64,000 nucleotides of DNA from Guptibacillus hwajinpoensis (GCF_029277305.1 NZ_CP119526.1), one strand, 5' to 3'; numbered from the stretch's first letter, positions 1 to 9,433 are shown. The notes: generated from the letters alone by a model not told the origin. Translations and numbers: made by a program.

Positions 1-300
1 CTAGTGGACTTTGTTATTGCTCAACAAAAAGCGCAATACCAAGAAGAAATGATTCCAACAGATAAACCTGAAGAAGAGCAACCTGAAGTAGATGACGATC
101 TTTACGATGATGCTGTCCAACTTATTACTGAAATGCAAACAGCATCTGTATCCATGCTTCAACGTCGTTTTCGAGTTGGTTACACACGAGCAGCAAGGCT
201 GATCGATGCGATGGAAGCTAGGGGAATCGTTGGACCGTATGAAGGCAGTAAGCCACGCGAAGTGTTAATAAGTAAAGAAGAAGAAGCACAATCTAGCTAG
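1..300 (+). CDS. spoIIIE: DNA translocase SpoIIIE/FtsK, C-terminal end (partial)
   Basis: The reading frame is open from the left edge, so this is only the last 99 or so residues of a larger protein. An acidic linker is followed by the winged-helix gamma domain that reads oriented chromosome sequences; its core RRFRVGYTRAARLIDAME is diagnostic of FtsK/SpoIIIE. The full protein is a membrane-anchored hexameric DNA pump that moves chromosomes through the division septum or into the forespore. The following ymf genes match the spoIIIE locus of B. subtilis, which favours SpoIIIE over another FtsK paralogue. The stop codon lies inside the terminator palindrome. Confidence 0.93.
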   Translation, partial: LVDFVIAQQKAQYQEEMIPTDKPEEEQPEVDDDLYDDAVQLITEMQTASVSMLQRRFRVGYTRAARLIDAMEARGIVGPYEGSKPREVLISKEEEAQSS

Positions 301-317
301 ATTGTGCTTCTTTTTTT
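281..317 (+). terminator. Rho-independent terminator of spoIIIE
   Basis: A perfect 16-bp inverted repeat (281-296 against 297-312) runs into seven T residues. The left arm overlaps the last codons and the stop of spoIIIE. Confidence 0.85.
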
Positions 318-666
318 ATGGGCTTTTTTAACTTTTTGGACTTCGAAACAGTTTTTATATAAAACCTCACTTAGGTAATTGGAGCGGGAAGTAGCTCCCT
401 TTCATAGCTAAAGTAACAATAATTTCACGTAATGTATTGAACGATTTAAAATATTGGTAATCGAGTTTTTTTTCAAAAAACTATTCCTTTATCTCCTTGA
501 AAATGGTATAGTTATGTCGAAATATGACTTATTATCACAATTATTTCAAGCGTATTACATACTCCCGCCTTTATATTTTTAGGAGTTATGAGAACGCAAC
601 CAAACAAAGCACAGCTCGATAGAGAGAGAAGAGCAAGCGGCGTTAAAAAACATTAGGGGGATTACT
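318..666. other. Intergenic region upstream of nupN
   Basis: No gene is visible in about 350 bases. B. subtilis has the GntR-type regulator gene ymfC after spoIIIE; it is missing here. I looked for a purine riboswitch, plausible before a nucleoside importer, and did not see the conserved loops. The region is AT-rich, with one weak hairpin near 383-400 (GGAGC against GCTCC) and no promoter I would defend. Confidence 0.4.
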
Positions 667-1764
667 ATGAAGAAGAAGTACGGTTTTATGTTGTCGGCTG
701 TATTAGCTGCCGGTACACTTTTGTCTGCTTGTGGAACGAATGATTCAACAAACGAAAGTTCTGGAGGCGGCGGTACCGAGGATAAAAGCAGCGATTTTAA
801 AGTTGCGATGGTAACTGATACTGGCGGTGTTGATGATAAATCATTTAACCAATCTGCTTGGGAAGGTCTTCAGCAGTTTGGGAAAGATAATGGACTTGAA
901 GAAGATAAAGGCTTTAAATATGTTCAATCAACTGCAGCAAGTGACTACCAACCGAACCTTTCAGGTTTGATTCGCGAGGATTATAACTTGATTTTCGGAA
1001 TTGGGTTCTTAATGCAGCAAGATATTCAAACAATTGCTACACAGAAGCCAGAAGCTCAGCTTGCACTAGTTGACAGCGTAGCTGTTAACGAAAATGATGA
1101 GCCACTTGAAAACGTAGCAAGTATTACATTTAAAGAGCACCAGGGGTCATTCCTTGTTGGTGTTATTGCAGGAATGCAGTCTGAATCCAACAAAGTTGGC
1201 TTCATCGGTGGGGTTAACTCTGAACTTATTAAAAAGTTCGAAAGTGGATTTAAAGCTGGAGTGAAATCTGTTAACCCTGATGCTGAGATCTTTACTCAGT
1301 ATGCGGATGATTTTAACGCTGCAGAAAAAGGTCAGCAGATTGCTGCAACTCTTTACGATAAAGGCGCAGACATCATCTATCACGCTGCTGGCGGAACTGG
1401 TAATGGTGTGTTCACAGAAGCTAAGAACCGTGCAAAGAACGGTGAAAAAGTTTGGGTTATCGGGGTAGACCGTGATCAGCATGAAGAAGGTATGCCGGAG
1501 AACGTTACACTAACGTCTATGGTTAAGCGAGTGGATACTGCTGTCATTGAAGTATCCAAGCAAACTGTTGATGGAAACTTCCCTGGTGGACAAGTTACTG
1601 AATTTGGTCTTGAAGAAGACGGCGTTGGAATTGCTGAAACACAGGAAAACGTATCAGAAGAAGCATTGAGTAAAGTTGAAGAGTATAAAGAGAAAATCCA
1701 GAGTGGCGAGTTGGAAGTTCCTAGTACGGACGAAGAATTCGAGGAATTTGAAGGCTCTTTATAA
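667..1764 (+). CDS. nupN: BMP-family nucleoside-binding lipoprotein
   Basis: This is the substrate-binding subunit of an ABC importer for nucleosides. The N-terminus is a lipoprotein signal peptide with lipobox LSAC, so Cys22 would be lipidated and the protein anchored outside the membrane. A Gly/Ser/Glu-rich linker precedes the basic membrane protein (PF02608) fold, with motifs such as DTGGVDDKSFNQSAWEGL and GIGFLMQQ. The 365-residue length is usual. The ATG follows AGGGGG. It heads a cluster with nupO, nupP and nupQ, matching the guanosine importer NupNOPQ (YufNOPQ) of B. subtilis. Exact substrate is inferred from the family. Confidence 0.88.
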   Translation: MKKKYGFMLSAVLAAGTLLSACGTNDSTNESSGGGGTEDKSSDFKVAMVTDTGGVDDKSFNQSAWEGLQQFGKDNGLEEDKGFKYVQSTAASDYQPNLSGLIREDYNLIFGIGFLMQQDIQTIATQKPEAQLALVDSVAVNENDEPLENVASITFKEHQGSFLVGVIAGMQSESNKVGFIGGVNSELIKKFESGFKAGVKSVNPDAEIFTQYADDFNAAEKGQQIAATLYDKGADIIYHAAGGTGNGVFTEAKNRAKNGEKVWVIGVDRDQHEEGMPENVTLTSMVKRVDTAVIEVSKQTVDGNFPGGQVTEFGLEEDGVGIAETQENVSEEALSKVEEYKEKIQSGELEVPSTDEEFEEFEGSL

Positions 1765-1823
1765 GAGATTTTAGAGCTGAACAACCTCTTGGAAATCTCA
1801 CCTATATTACAGCCAAATACGGG

Positions 1824-1853
1824 ACAAAGGCTAGTTAATGAACTAGCCTTTGT
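1824..1853 (+). terminator. Intra-operon hairpin between nupN and nupO
   Basis: A 13-bp perfect stem (1824-1836 with 1841-1853) and a 4-nt loop are followed by a poor T tract. This looks like a leaky terminator or a stabilising 3-prime hairpin, which would give more binding protein than transporter core. Such an arrangement is common in ABC importer operons. Confidence 0.6.
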
Positions 1854-1884
1854 TTCATGTTTTGGATAAGGGAGTGACATCTGT

Positions 1885-3414
1885 ATGGAGTATGTAATTG
1901 AAATGAGAAATATCCGCAAGGAATTCCCTGGCATTGTCGCAAATGATAACATTACTCTTCAGCTACAAAAAGGAGAGATTCATGCTCTTCTAGGTGAAAA
2001 TGGTGCGGGTAAGTCAACGCTTATGAATGTGTTATTTGGTCTATATCAGCCTGAGCAAGGTGAAATTCATGTTCGCGGTCAAAAAGTAAATATAACAGAT
2101 CCAAACATTGCAAACGAACTTGGGATTGGTATGGTTCATCAACATTTTATGTTAGTAGAAAAGTTTACAGTTACTGAAAATATCATTCTTGGAAATGAAC
2201 CAACGACCAAAGGACAAGTTAACCTTAAAACGGCGGCTAAAGAAGTGGAATCGATTTCCAAGCAGTACGGCCTTTCAGTTGATCCTAACGCAAAGATTGA
2301 AGATATTTCAGTTGGGATGCAGCAGCGAGTTGAAATATTAAAAACGCTTTATCGTGGTGCTGATATTTTGATCTTTGATGAGCCAACGGCTGTGCTTACG
2401 CCTCAAGAGATCAAAGAATTGATTGCGATTATGAAGAAGCTAATTGCAGAAGGTAAGTCGATTATTTTAATAACTCATAAATTAAAAGAGATTATGGAAG
2501 TAAGTGACCGCTGTACCGTAATACGCCGCGGTGTTGGAATTGGAACTGTGGATGTCGCCAATACGAACGAAGATGAACTAGCTTCCATGATGGTTGGAAG
2601 AGAAGTGAACTTTTCAATACAGAAAAAGCCTTCTGAGCCTACGACAGATACGCTTGAGATAAAAAATCTTGTAGTCGAAGACGCAAGAAAAGTACCTGCT
2701 GTTAATGGAATGGATTTGTCTGTTCGTGCTGGAGAAATTGTGGGCATTGCAGGTGTAGATGGAAATGGACAGTCTGAGTTAATTGAAGCTATCACTGGAC
2801 TACGAAAATCAAAATCCGGCAGCGTCATGCTTAATGGAAAAGATGTTACGAATTGGAAACCGCGTCGCGTAACAGAGGGCGGTATTGGACATATTCCGCA
2901 GGATCGCCATAAGCATGGCCTTGTATTGGATTTTTCTATTGGTGAAAATATGGTCCTTCAGACCTATTATAAAAGACCTTTTTCGAGGAATGGAATCTTA
3001 AGTATCCCTACGATTATGGAAAAAGCAAAGTCTTTAATTAAAGAATATGACGTCAGAACACCAAGCGAATCAACACCAGCACGAGCTTTATCCGGAGGAA
3101 ATCAGCAAAAAGCAATTATTGCACGTGAAATTGATCGTAGTCCAAATCTCCTAATTGCAGCACAGCCTACACGTGGGCTTGATGTTGGAGCAATTGAATT
3201 CATCCACTCAAAGTTGGTGGAGGAGAGAGATAAAGGGAAAGCTGTCCTCTTAATCTCTTTTGAACTCGAAGAAATTATGAACGTGAGTGACCGTATTGCT
3301 GTTATATACGAAGGGAAAATCGTTGCCATCGTTAAGCCTGAAGAAACAACAGAGCAGGAGCTTGGCCTCTTAATGGCAGGCGCAAACCGCAAAAAGGCTG
3401 GTGAGACTTCATGA
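1885..3414 (+). CDS. nupO: Nucleoside ABC transporter, duplicated ATPase
   Basis: 509 residues with two ABC ATPase domains in tandem, as in sugar and nucleoside importers of the CUT2/BMP type. The first domain has Walker A GENGAGKST and Walker B ILIFDEPTAVL. The second has a degenerate Walker A (GVDGNGQSEL) but a good signature LSGGNQQK, a family-typical asymmetry. It energises the NupPQ pore on the inner face of the membrane. The ATG at 1885 has GGGAGTGA upstream. The stop overlaps the nupP start (ATGA), implying translational coupling. Confidence 0.9.
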   Translation: MEYVIEMRNIRKEFPGIVANDNITLQLQKGEIHALLGENGAGKSTLMNVLFGLYQPEQGEIHVRGQKVNITDPNIANELGIGMVHQHFMLVEKFTVTENIILGNEPTTKGQVNLKTAAKEVESISKQYGLSVDPNAKIEDISVGMQQRVEILKTLYRGADILIFDEPTAVLTPQEIKELIAIMKKLIAEGKSIILITHKLKEIMEVSDRCTVIRRGVGIGTVDVANTNEDELASMMVGREVNFSIQKKPSEPTTDTLEIKNLVVEDARKVPAVNGMDLSVRAGEIVGIAGVDGNGQSELIEAITGLRKSKSGSVMLNGKDVTNWKPRRVTEGGIGHIPQDRHKHGLVLDFSIGENMVLQTYYKRPFSRNGILSIPTIMEKAKSLIKEYDVRTPSESTPARALSGGNQQKAIIAREIDRSPNLLIAAQPTRGLDVGAIEFIHSKLVEERDKGKAVLLISFELEEIMNVSDRIAVIYEGKIVAIVKPEETTEQELGLLMAGANRKKAGETS

Positions 3415-4469
3415 AGTTATTAAAAGGAAAGTGGTCTGCTATCACTGTACCAGTGCTATCAGTAGCGCTTGGGTTACTTGTTGGTGGTATGATCATGCTT
3501 GTGAGTGGATACAATCCAATCGTTGCTTATGCAGCGTTATTTAACGGTATTTTCTCTAACTCATATGTCCTTGGTGAAACAGTTCGTCAAATGACACCGC
3601 TTATTCTTTCAGGTCTTGCGGTAGCATTTGCATTTCGTACAGGGCTTTTTAATATCGGTGTAGAAGGACAGTTGCTTGTCGGCTGGCTCGCATCAGTTTA
3701 TGTCGGTCTACAATTCGAAGGCTTAAGTCCACTAGTTCACATTCCATTAGCAATTCTTGCAGCTGGAGTGGCAGGGGCGATGTGGGCATTTGTTCCAGGT
3801 TTCTTAAAAGCAAAGTACCATGTACATGAAGTTATTACGACGATTATGATGAACTATGTTGCATTACACGTTGTAAATGCTATTATTCGTACGTATTTGC
3901 TAGCACCAGGAGAACGTACCGACCAGATTAATCAATCAGCATCTCTTCAATCTTCATTTCTACAAACGGTTACAGATTTTTCTCGTCTTCATTACGGATT
4001 CGTTGTCGCAATTATTGGAGCAATTATTATGTGGTTCTTGCTTTGGAAAACAACGACGGGATATGAACTTCGCTCAGTAGGGTTTAATAAATATGCATCC
4101 GAGTATGCCGGCATTAACGTTCAACGAAACATTATTCTGTCTATGGTCATCTCGGGTGCATTTGCTGGTGCAGCTGGGGCAATGGAAGGCCTTGGAACAT
4201 ATGGGTATATGACTGTTATGGCAGATTTCACTGGCGTCGGTTTTGATGGGATTGCCGTAGCTCTTCTAGGAGCAAACAGTGCGTTTGGTGTTGTCCTAGC
4301 ATCAGCCTTATTCGGTGGATTAAAAATTGGAGCCCTCAATATGCAGTCCGTAGCACAAGTACCTACACAGCTAGTTGAAATCGTAATAGCTATGATTATT
4401 TTCTTTGTCGCATCAAGTTACTTGATTCACTGGATCAGCAACAGAGTGAACAAAAGGGGGAAAATTTAA
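3411..4469 (+). CDS. nupP: Nucleoside ABC transporter permease
   Basis: 352 residues, strongly hydrophobic with about eight to ten predicted membrane spans, matching the BPD_transp_2 (PF02653) family. The motif FRTGLFNIGVEGQLLVG is the typical permease signature near the first third. It pairs with NupQ to form the channel. It overlaps nupO by 4 nt and nupQ by 1 nt, so the genes are translationally coupled. Confidence 0.9.
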   Translation: MKLLKGKWSAITVPVLSVALGLLVGGMIMLVSGYNPIVAYAALFNGIFSNSYVLGETVRQMTPLILSGLAVAFAFRTGLFNIGVEGQLLVGWLASVYVGLQFEGLSPLVHIPLAILAAGVAGAMWAFVPGFLKAKYHVHEVITTIMMNYVALHVVNAIIRTYLLAPGERTDQINQSASLQSSFLQTVTDFSRLHYGFVVAIIGAIIMWFLLWKTTTGYELRSVGFNKYASEYAGINVQRNIILSMVISGAFAGAAGAMEGLGTYGYMTVMADFTGVGFDGIAVALLGANSAFGVVLASALFGGLKIGALNMQSVAQVPTQLVEIVIAMIIFFVASSYLIHWISNRVNKRGKI

Positions 4470-5431
4470 TGGATTTCATGCAGATTCTTCAGCTCGTCAT
4501 TCCTGCTGCTATTTTCTCAGCAGCTCCCCTGATTTTCACTGCTCTTGGTGGAGTATTCAGTGAACGGTCAGGCGTGGTTAATATCGGACTTGAAGGTCTT
4601 ATGCTCATGGGAGCCTTCACTGGTGCGTTATTTACAATTCTCGGTGAGCAGTGGGGGATGGGGGCAGCTTCACCTTGGTTTTCTCTCATCGTGGCTATTA
4701 TTATAGGTATGCTATTTTCACTCCTGCACGCTGTTGCAAGTATTTCGTTCAAAGCGGACCAAGTTGTAAGTGGTGTAGCACTGAACTTCCTTGCAGCTGG
4801 TCTTGCGATTTTCCTTGTGAAGAAAATTTTTGACGCAGGTCAAACACCAATTATTCAAGAGCGTATTTACAAAACAGACGTGCCTTTCCTAAGTGATATT
4901 CCATTTATCGGTCCGTTGTTTTTCTCGAGTGCTTACTATACGTCGTATATCGCAATTGCTCTTGCTTTTGTCGTATGGTGGATTCTTTTCAAAACGCCAT
5001 TTGGTCTTCGTCTCCGTTCAGTAGGTGAGCATCCAATGGCAGCAGACACGATGGGGATCAACGTTACCAAAATGCGCTATGTAGCAGTTATGCTGAGCGG
5101 TGGTTTTGCTGGACTGGGTGGAGCGGTCTATGCCACGTCGATTGCAGGTAACTTTAGTCATGCAACGATTTCTGGTCAAGGATTCATGGCATTAGCTGCG
5201 ATGATTTTCGGGAAGTGGCATCCACTAGGTGCGATGGGTGCAGCCTTGTTCTTTGGTCTTGCTCAGTCTCTGAGTATTACTGGTCAACAGATTCCTGGAC
5301 TGAAAGAAATTCCAGAAGTCTATCTCCTCATATCACCTTACGTTTTAACAATTCTTGCGCTTGCAGGACTTGTCGGACGAGCGGATGCACCTAAGGCAAT
5401 TGGGCAACCGTATGAAAAAGGAAAACGATAG
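4469..5431 (+). CDS. nupQ: Nucleoside ABC transporter permease
   Basis: 320 residues, hydrophobic, second BPD_transp_2 permease. The SERSGVVNIGLEGLMLMG motif aligns with the corresponding NupP segment. The start ATG shares one base with the nupP stop (TAATG). It is the last gene of the nup operon, followed by a terminator. Confidence 0.9.
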   Translation: MDFMQILQLVIPAAIFSAAPLIFTALGGVFSERSGVVNIGLEGLMLMGAFTGALFTILGEQWGMGAASPWFSLIVAIIIGMLFSLLHAVASISFKADQVVSGVALNFLAAGLAIFLVKKIFDAGQTPIIQERIYKTDVPFLSDIPFIGPLFFSSAYYTSYIAIALAFVVWWILFKTPFGLRLRSVGEHPMAADTMGINVTKMRYVAVMLSGGFAGLGGAVYATSIAGNFSHATISGQGFMALAAMIFGKWHPLGAMGAALFFGLAQSLSITGQQIPGLKEIPEVYLLISPYVLTILALAGLVGRADAPKAIGQPYEKGKR

Positions 5432-5441
5432 AAATGTAGCT

Positions 5442-5466
5442 CTCCGTGAAAACGGGGGGTTTTTTC
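5442..5466 (+). terminator. Terminator after nupQ
   Basis: Short hairpin CTCCGT-GAAA-ACGGGG (one G-U pair) followed by a run of T. Confidence 0.7.
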
Positions 5467-5481
5467 TTTAGGGGTAATTGC

Positions 5482-5510
5482 TTACACTATTACACATACT
5501 ATGGTATAAA
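5482..5510 (+). promoter_or_regulatory. Candidate sigma-A promoter of ymfF-ymfH
   Basis: TTACAC (5482-5487), a 17-nt spacer and TATAAA (5505-5510) lie 60 nt before the ymfF start, after the nup terminator. Confidence 0.5.
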
Positions 5511-5570
5511 GGGGATAAGTTACGCTTTCCTCTATTGGTAGTTAATGGATATTAAAAAGGAGTGAGGTCA

Positions 5571-6848
5571 ATGGCTATTATCCCTCATGAGAAAACCTCT
5601 TGCGGCGGTTTGACGCTACATAGGATACAGACGGATAAATATAAGACAACAACAGTAGTAATGCAGTTTAAAGCTAAATTAACGAAAGATACGGTTACTG
5701 AGCGAGCACTTTTACCTTATGTTCTTCAGAGTGGAACGGCACAGTATGGATCTTCTAAAGCCGTGAGAACAGAACTTGAGAAATTGTATGGAGCAACGCT
5801 TGGTGTGGATCTTGCTAAAAAAGGTGATTTTCATATTATGACGTTCCGAATGGATTTTGCTAATGAGAAGTTCTTATCGGAAGATGATCCGCTTTTTAAG
5901 AAAGCTCTAACGTTACTTGCGGATGTTGTCATGAATCCTAAGACGGGGAACTCTGGATTTGATTCTTCGATTGTAGAAAAAGAAAAGCGAACAATGAAGC
6001 AGCGAATTGAATCGATCTATGATGATAAAATGAGATATTCTAATATGAGGCTAACTCAGGAAATGTTTCCTGATGAGCCGTTTGGCTTACATGTTTTTGG
6101 AGAGAGTGACCAGGTGGATCAGATTACATCACAATCGCTTTATGATTACTACAAAAAGGTTTGTGCAGAAGATGAAGTTGATCTATATTTTGTAGGTAAT
6201 TTAGAAGGCATTGAAGTCGAAAACATCGTTAAAGAATTATTTCCATTTGACGAACGAAGCAGTAGAGAGTCTGAGACAACTGTGAAGGCATCGCTTGATG
6301 TTGAAGAGAAGGAAGTACAAGAATCTCAGGAAATCAAGCAAGGTAAGCTTCACATGGGCTTTCGCACCGGTGTTGGATATGCTGATGATGAATATTATGC
6401 TCTTCAAGTTTTCAACGGCATGTTCGGTGGCTTCTCTCATTCTAAGCTATTCCGAAATGTTCGTGAGAAAGAGAGCCTTGCTTATTATGCAGCTTCACGT
6501 TATGAAAGCCATAAAGGTTTAATTATCGTGATGTCAGGAATTGAATTTAAGAACTATTCCAAAACTGTAGAGATAATTAAAGAACAGCTCACTGCAATGA
6601 GGAATGGTGACTTCAATGAAGAAGAAATGAAGCAAACCAAAACCATGATTCGTAATCAGTTACTTGAAACAGTCGATGATGCGAAGGGTATGGTAGAACT
6701 TCTATACCATGGTGTTGTATCAAGAAAGCTTCGGAGTATCGAAGAGTGGCTCGACGGCGTTGAAGCTGTGACGAAAGAAGATATTCTAGCTGTTGCTGAT
6801 AAGGTTAAGCTTGATACCGTATACTTCTTAAAAGGGGAGGAAGCTTAA
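5571..6848 (+). CDS. ymfF: M16-family peptidase-like protein YmfF (catalytically inactive type)
   Basis: 425 residues with the two-lobed M16 (insulinase) fold. The HxxEH zinc motif expected around residues 40-55 is absent: the equivalent stretch ALLPYVLQSGTAQYGSS has no histidine. It is therefore probably the non-catalytic partner of YmfH, as in other two-subunit M16 peptidases. The start is the ATG at 5571 because AAGGAGTGAGG ends 4 nt before it; an upstream in-frame GTG at 5562 lies inside that site. ymfH begins 2 nt after the stop, so they form one operon. Confidence 0.86.
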   Translation: MAIIPHEKTSCGGLTLHRIQTDKYKTTTVVMQFKAKLTKDTVTERALLPYVLQSGTAQYGSSKAVRTELEKLYGATLGVDLAKKGDFHIMTFRMDFANEKFLSEDDPLFKKALTLLADVVMNPKTGNSGFDSSIVEKEKRTMKQRIESIYDDKMRYSNMRLTQEMFPDEPFGLHVFGESDQVDQITSQSLYDYYKKVCAEDEVDLYFVGNLEGIEVENIVKELFPFDERSSRESETTVKASLDVEEKEVQESQEIKQGKLHMGFRTGVGYADDEYYALQVFNGMFGGFSHSKLFRNVREKESLAYYAASRYESHKGLIIVMSGIEFKNYSKTVEIIKEQLTAMRNGDFNEEEMKQTKTMIRNQLLETVDDAKGMVELLYHGVVSRKLRSIEEWLDGVEAVTKEDILAVADKVKLDTVYFLKGEEA

Positions 6849-6850
6849 TC

Positions 6851-8137
6851 ATGAAAACTATCCCATTTAATCAACTACAAGAAACACTTTATCATCAAAC
6901 GATGGACAATGGACTTGATGTTTATGTTCTTCCAAAGAAAGGGTTTAACAAAACATACGCAACGTTCACAACGAAATACGGTTCGGTTGATAACCATTTC
7001 GTACCGTTGAATGGTTCCGAGAACGTTCAAGTTCCAGATGGCATTGCTCATTTCCTTGAGCACAAGCTGTTTGAAAAAGAAGACCGTGACGTATTCCAAG
7101 ATTTCAGTAAGCAGGGTGCTTCATCCAATGCCTTTACGTCTTTTACTCGAACGGCATATTTGTTTTCTACAACACAGAATGTGATGCAAAACCTTGAGAC
7201 GCTTGTAAACTTTGTACAGGACCCATATTTTAGTGACAAAAGTGTCGAGAAAGAAAAAGGAATTATCGGCCAGGAAATTGAGATGTATAATGATAATTCA
7301 GATTGGCGTGCGTATTTTGGTGTGATTGAAAACATGTTCCATCATCACCCAGTTAAGATTGATATTGCGGGTACAGTAGAATCCATCGCTAAAATTACAA
7401 AAGAATCTTTATATACGTGTTATGAAACGTTCTACCATCCTTCGAACATGGTGCTCTTTGTTGTTGGAGCTGTAGAACCAAATGAAATTATGTCATTTGT
7501 TGAGAAAAATCAGGCTGCAAAATCGTATAAAGATCAGCCCCCAATTGAGCGTTTCTTTGATGAAGAACCTAAAAAGGTTGCCGAGAAGAAAAGGGTTCTA
7601 CCAATGTCTGTTCAAGTGGCTAAATGTCTTGTTGGATTTAAAGAGCCGAATCCAGGCCGTCAAGGTGAAGAACTACTTAAGCATGAGTTATCCATTAATC
7701 TCGCACTTGACTTAATGTTTGGTCAGAGCTCAGAGAATTATGAAACATTATATAACGAAGGCTTAATTGATCAGAGCTTTTCATACGATTTTACAGAAGA
7801 AGAGAAGTTTGGTTTCTCGATCCTTGGAAGCAACACAAGCTCACCAGATGAGCTCGCTGATCGGTTGTACAGTATGATTCAATCGTTCAAAAATAGAGCT
7901 GTAGACGAAGAGCAGCTTGAGCGAATTCGTAAAAAGAAAATCGGAAGCTTCTTGAGAGCGTTAAATTCACCAGAATTTATTGCAAATCAATTTACGCGTT
8001 ACCGGTTCAATCAAATGGATTTGTTTGAAGTAGTACCTGTTCTTGAGGCTTTAACAGCTAAAGATGTTGAAAAAGCTGTGAAGGAACACTTCGCTGAAGA
8101 ATGCTTCACGGTGTGCCAGGTGGTTCCGAAGGCGTAA
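6851..8137 (+). CDS. ymfH: M16-family zinc metallopeptidase YmfH
   Basis: 428 residues. The zinc-binding HxxEH is present as HFLEH in GIAHFLEHKLFE, and the third ligand glutamate lies in GIIGQEIEMYND about 75 residues later. It should be the catalytic subunit paired with YmfF. Homologous pairs process peptides, including the competence-type or antimicrobial peptides in some Bacillus; the substrate here is unknown. SD GGGGAGGAAGC lies just before ATG 6851. Confidence 0.88.
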   Translation: MKTIPFNQLQETLYHQTMDNGLDVYVLPKKGFNKTYATFTTKYGSVDNHFVPLNGSENVQVPDGIAHFLEHKLFEKEDRDVFQDFSKQGASSNAFTSFTRTAYLFSTTQNVMQNLETLVNFVQDPYFSDKSVEKEKGIIGQEIEMYNDNSDWRAYFGVIENMFHHHPVKIDIAGTVESIAKITKESLYTCYETFYHPSNMVLFVVGAVEPNEIMSFVEKNQAAKSYKDQPPIERFFDEEPKKVAEKKRVLPMSVQVAKCLVGFKEPNPGRQGEELLKHELSINLALDLMFGQSSENYETLYNEGLIDQSFSYDFTEEEKFGFSILGSNTSSPDELADRLYSMIQSFKNRAVDEEQLERIRKKKIGSFLRALNSPEFIANQFTRYRFNQMDLFEVVPVLEALTAKDVEKAVKEHFAEECFTVCQVVPKA

Positions 8138-8163
8138 AAGCACCCTATCGGGTGCTTTTTTCT
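8136..8163 (+). terminator. Terminator after ymfH
   Basis: Ten-bp stem (8136-8145 with 8150-8159) and TATC loop; its right arm merges into a T run. Confidence 0.85.
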
Positions 8164-8167
8164 TTTT

Positions 8168-8362
8168 GGCTATGTTAGCTCATATTGTTGATTTCTCGAT
8201 TTTTGGCTCATTCGAGTGAAACCTCAGTTTCACTCGCCTTTCAGCTCTCCTGAAAGGTCGCCCTGTGGTGCCCATTCGCCTGAGTAAATGAATTTGCTCG
8301 AAGCGAATGGGCACCACAGGGCGTAAATGAGCCAAAAATCAACATTGGTCATTAACATAGCC
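8168..8362. repeat. Cloverleaf-like palindromic intergenic element
   Basis: A 195-bp element bounded by perfect 10-bp terminal inverted repeats GGCTATGTTA / TAACATAGCC. Inside the outer arms, which also share GTTGATTT and TTGGCTCATT in inverted order, lie three hairpins: 10 bp at 8213-8222 / 8227-8236, 8 bp at 8237-8244 / 8250-8257, and a perfect 21 bp at 8259-8279 / 8303-8323. The whole would fold as a cloverleaf in DNA or RNA. No coding capacity is seen. It resembles a REP or non-autonomous palindromic element. Confidence 0.75.
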
Positions 8363-8387
8363 TTCTTTTTAGAAAGGAGATTAATGC

Positions 8388-9098
8388 GTGAAAAACATTC
8401 TAATAACAGGAGCAAGTGGAGGAATTGGAAAGGCTGTCGCAGAGCAGTTTCTCAGTAAAGACCATAAGATCTTTGCACATTATCACTCCAATATGAAAAG
8501 TATTACAGCTCTTAAACATAAGAATCCTGAAGCATCCATCATACCAGTTAAAGCTGATTTATCTTGTTCGAATGGGATAGAGGCTTTGATCAATGAAGTG
8601 CCAGAAGTCGATACGCTCATTCTAAACGCAGGAAACAGTTTTAACGGGTTATTAACAGATATGACTGATCAAGAAATCGATGAAATGATTCATCTTCACC
8701 TCACTTCCTCTATAAAGCTTGCAAGACACTATACGAAGAACATGGTGCAGAAAAAGAGCGGTTCGATTATCGTTGTTTCTTCTGTTTTTGGCATATCTGG
8801 CGCTTCATGTGAAGTTGTGTATTCTTCTGTTAAAGGTGGATTAAACGCGTTTGTTAAAGGGCTTGCGAAGGAGCTAGGACCAAGTGGCATTCGTGTTAAT
8901 GCAGTCGCTCCAGGCTACATCTCAACAGCAATGAATGCCTCGCTTATGGAGGAGGATGAAAGAGCTTTGCTTGACGAAATCCCATTAGGAAGACCTGGTA
9001 AACCGCATGAAGTCGCTTCACTCATTTCATTTCTTGATTCAGATCAAGCGGCGTACATAACTGGACAAATCATTACAGTTGACGGTGCATGGCAGTAA
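8388..9098 (+). CDS. ymfI: Short-chain dehydrogenase/reductase YmfI
   Basis: 236 residues, classical SDR fold. The NAD(P)-binding TGASGGIGKA is at the N-terminus, LILNAGN follows, and the catalytic Ser...Tyr-x3-Lys is in VVSSVFGISGASCEVVYSSVK. It resembles 3-oxoacyl-ACP reductases, but its position in the conserved ymf cluster identifies it as YmfI, of unknown substrate. The start is GTG at 8388, chosen because AGAAAGGAGA sits 7 nt upstream. Confidence 0.85.
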   Translation: MKNILITGASGGIGKAVAEQFLSKDHKIFAHYHSNMKSITALKHKNPEASIIPVKADLSCSNGIEALINEVPEVDTLILNAGNSFNGLLTDMTDQEIDEMIHLHLTSSIKLARHYTKNMVQKKSGSIIVVSSVFGISGASCEVVYSSVKGGLNAFVKGLAKELGPSGIRVNAVAPGYISTAMNASLMEEDERALLDEIPLGRPGKPHEVASLISFLDSDQAAYITGQIITVDGAWQ

Positions 9099-9165
9099 AT
9101 CAATGCATAAAGTCCTCCTTTTCGACGCAACATATAGGTGATGAATTGATAAAGGAGGGACATAG

Positions 9166-9417
9166 ATGTCTGTACTAGATAATTTTGATACGTGGAAAGA
9201 ATTTTTGCACGATCGTTTAGATCAGGGGCAGCAGCAAGGGCTTTCTCAAGAAGTTGTCTCAGATGTTGCTTTTCAAATTGGCGGATACCTTGCTGATGGC
9301 GTTAAAGCAAAGAACGAACAAGAACAAATTCTTGCTGACTTATGGCATGTAGCGAGTGAAGAAGAACAGCACGCTATCGCTAACATGATGGTTAAGCTTG
9401 TCCAAAACGAAAAATAA
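9166..9417 (+). CDS. ymfJ: DUF3243 protein YmfJ
   Basis: 83 residues, soluble, helical, matching the DUF3243 family found at this locus in Bacillaceae. Function is unknown. An excellent SD (AAAGGAGGGA) precedes the ATG and a terminator follows, so it may be expressed strongly with ymfI or alone. Confidence 0.8.
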   Translation: MSVLDNFDTWKEFLHDRLDQGQQQGLSQEVVSDVAFQIGGYLADGVKAKNEQEQILADLWHVASEEEQHAIANMMVKLVQNEK

Positions 9418-9433
9418 ATTAAGCAATGAAGGA

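Noticed and set aside
318..666. Purine riboswitch before the nucleoside importer
   Set aside because: I looked for the conserved three-way junction and loop sequences and did not find them.
1147..1952. Antisense frames under nupN
   Set aside because: They mirror the codon pattern of the lipoprotein gene and have no SD; typical shadow frames.
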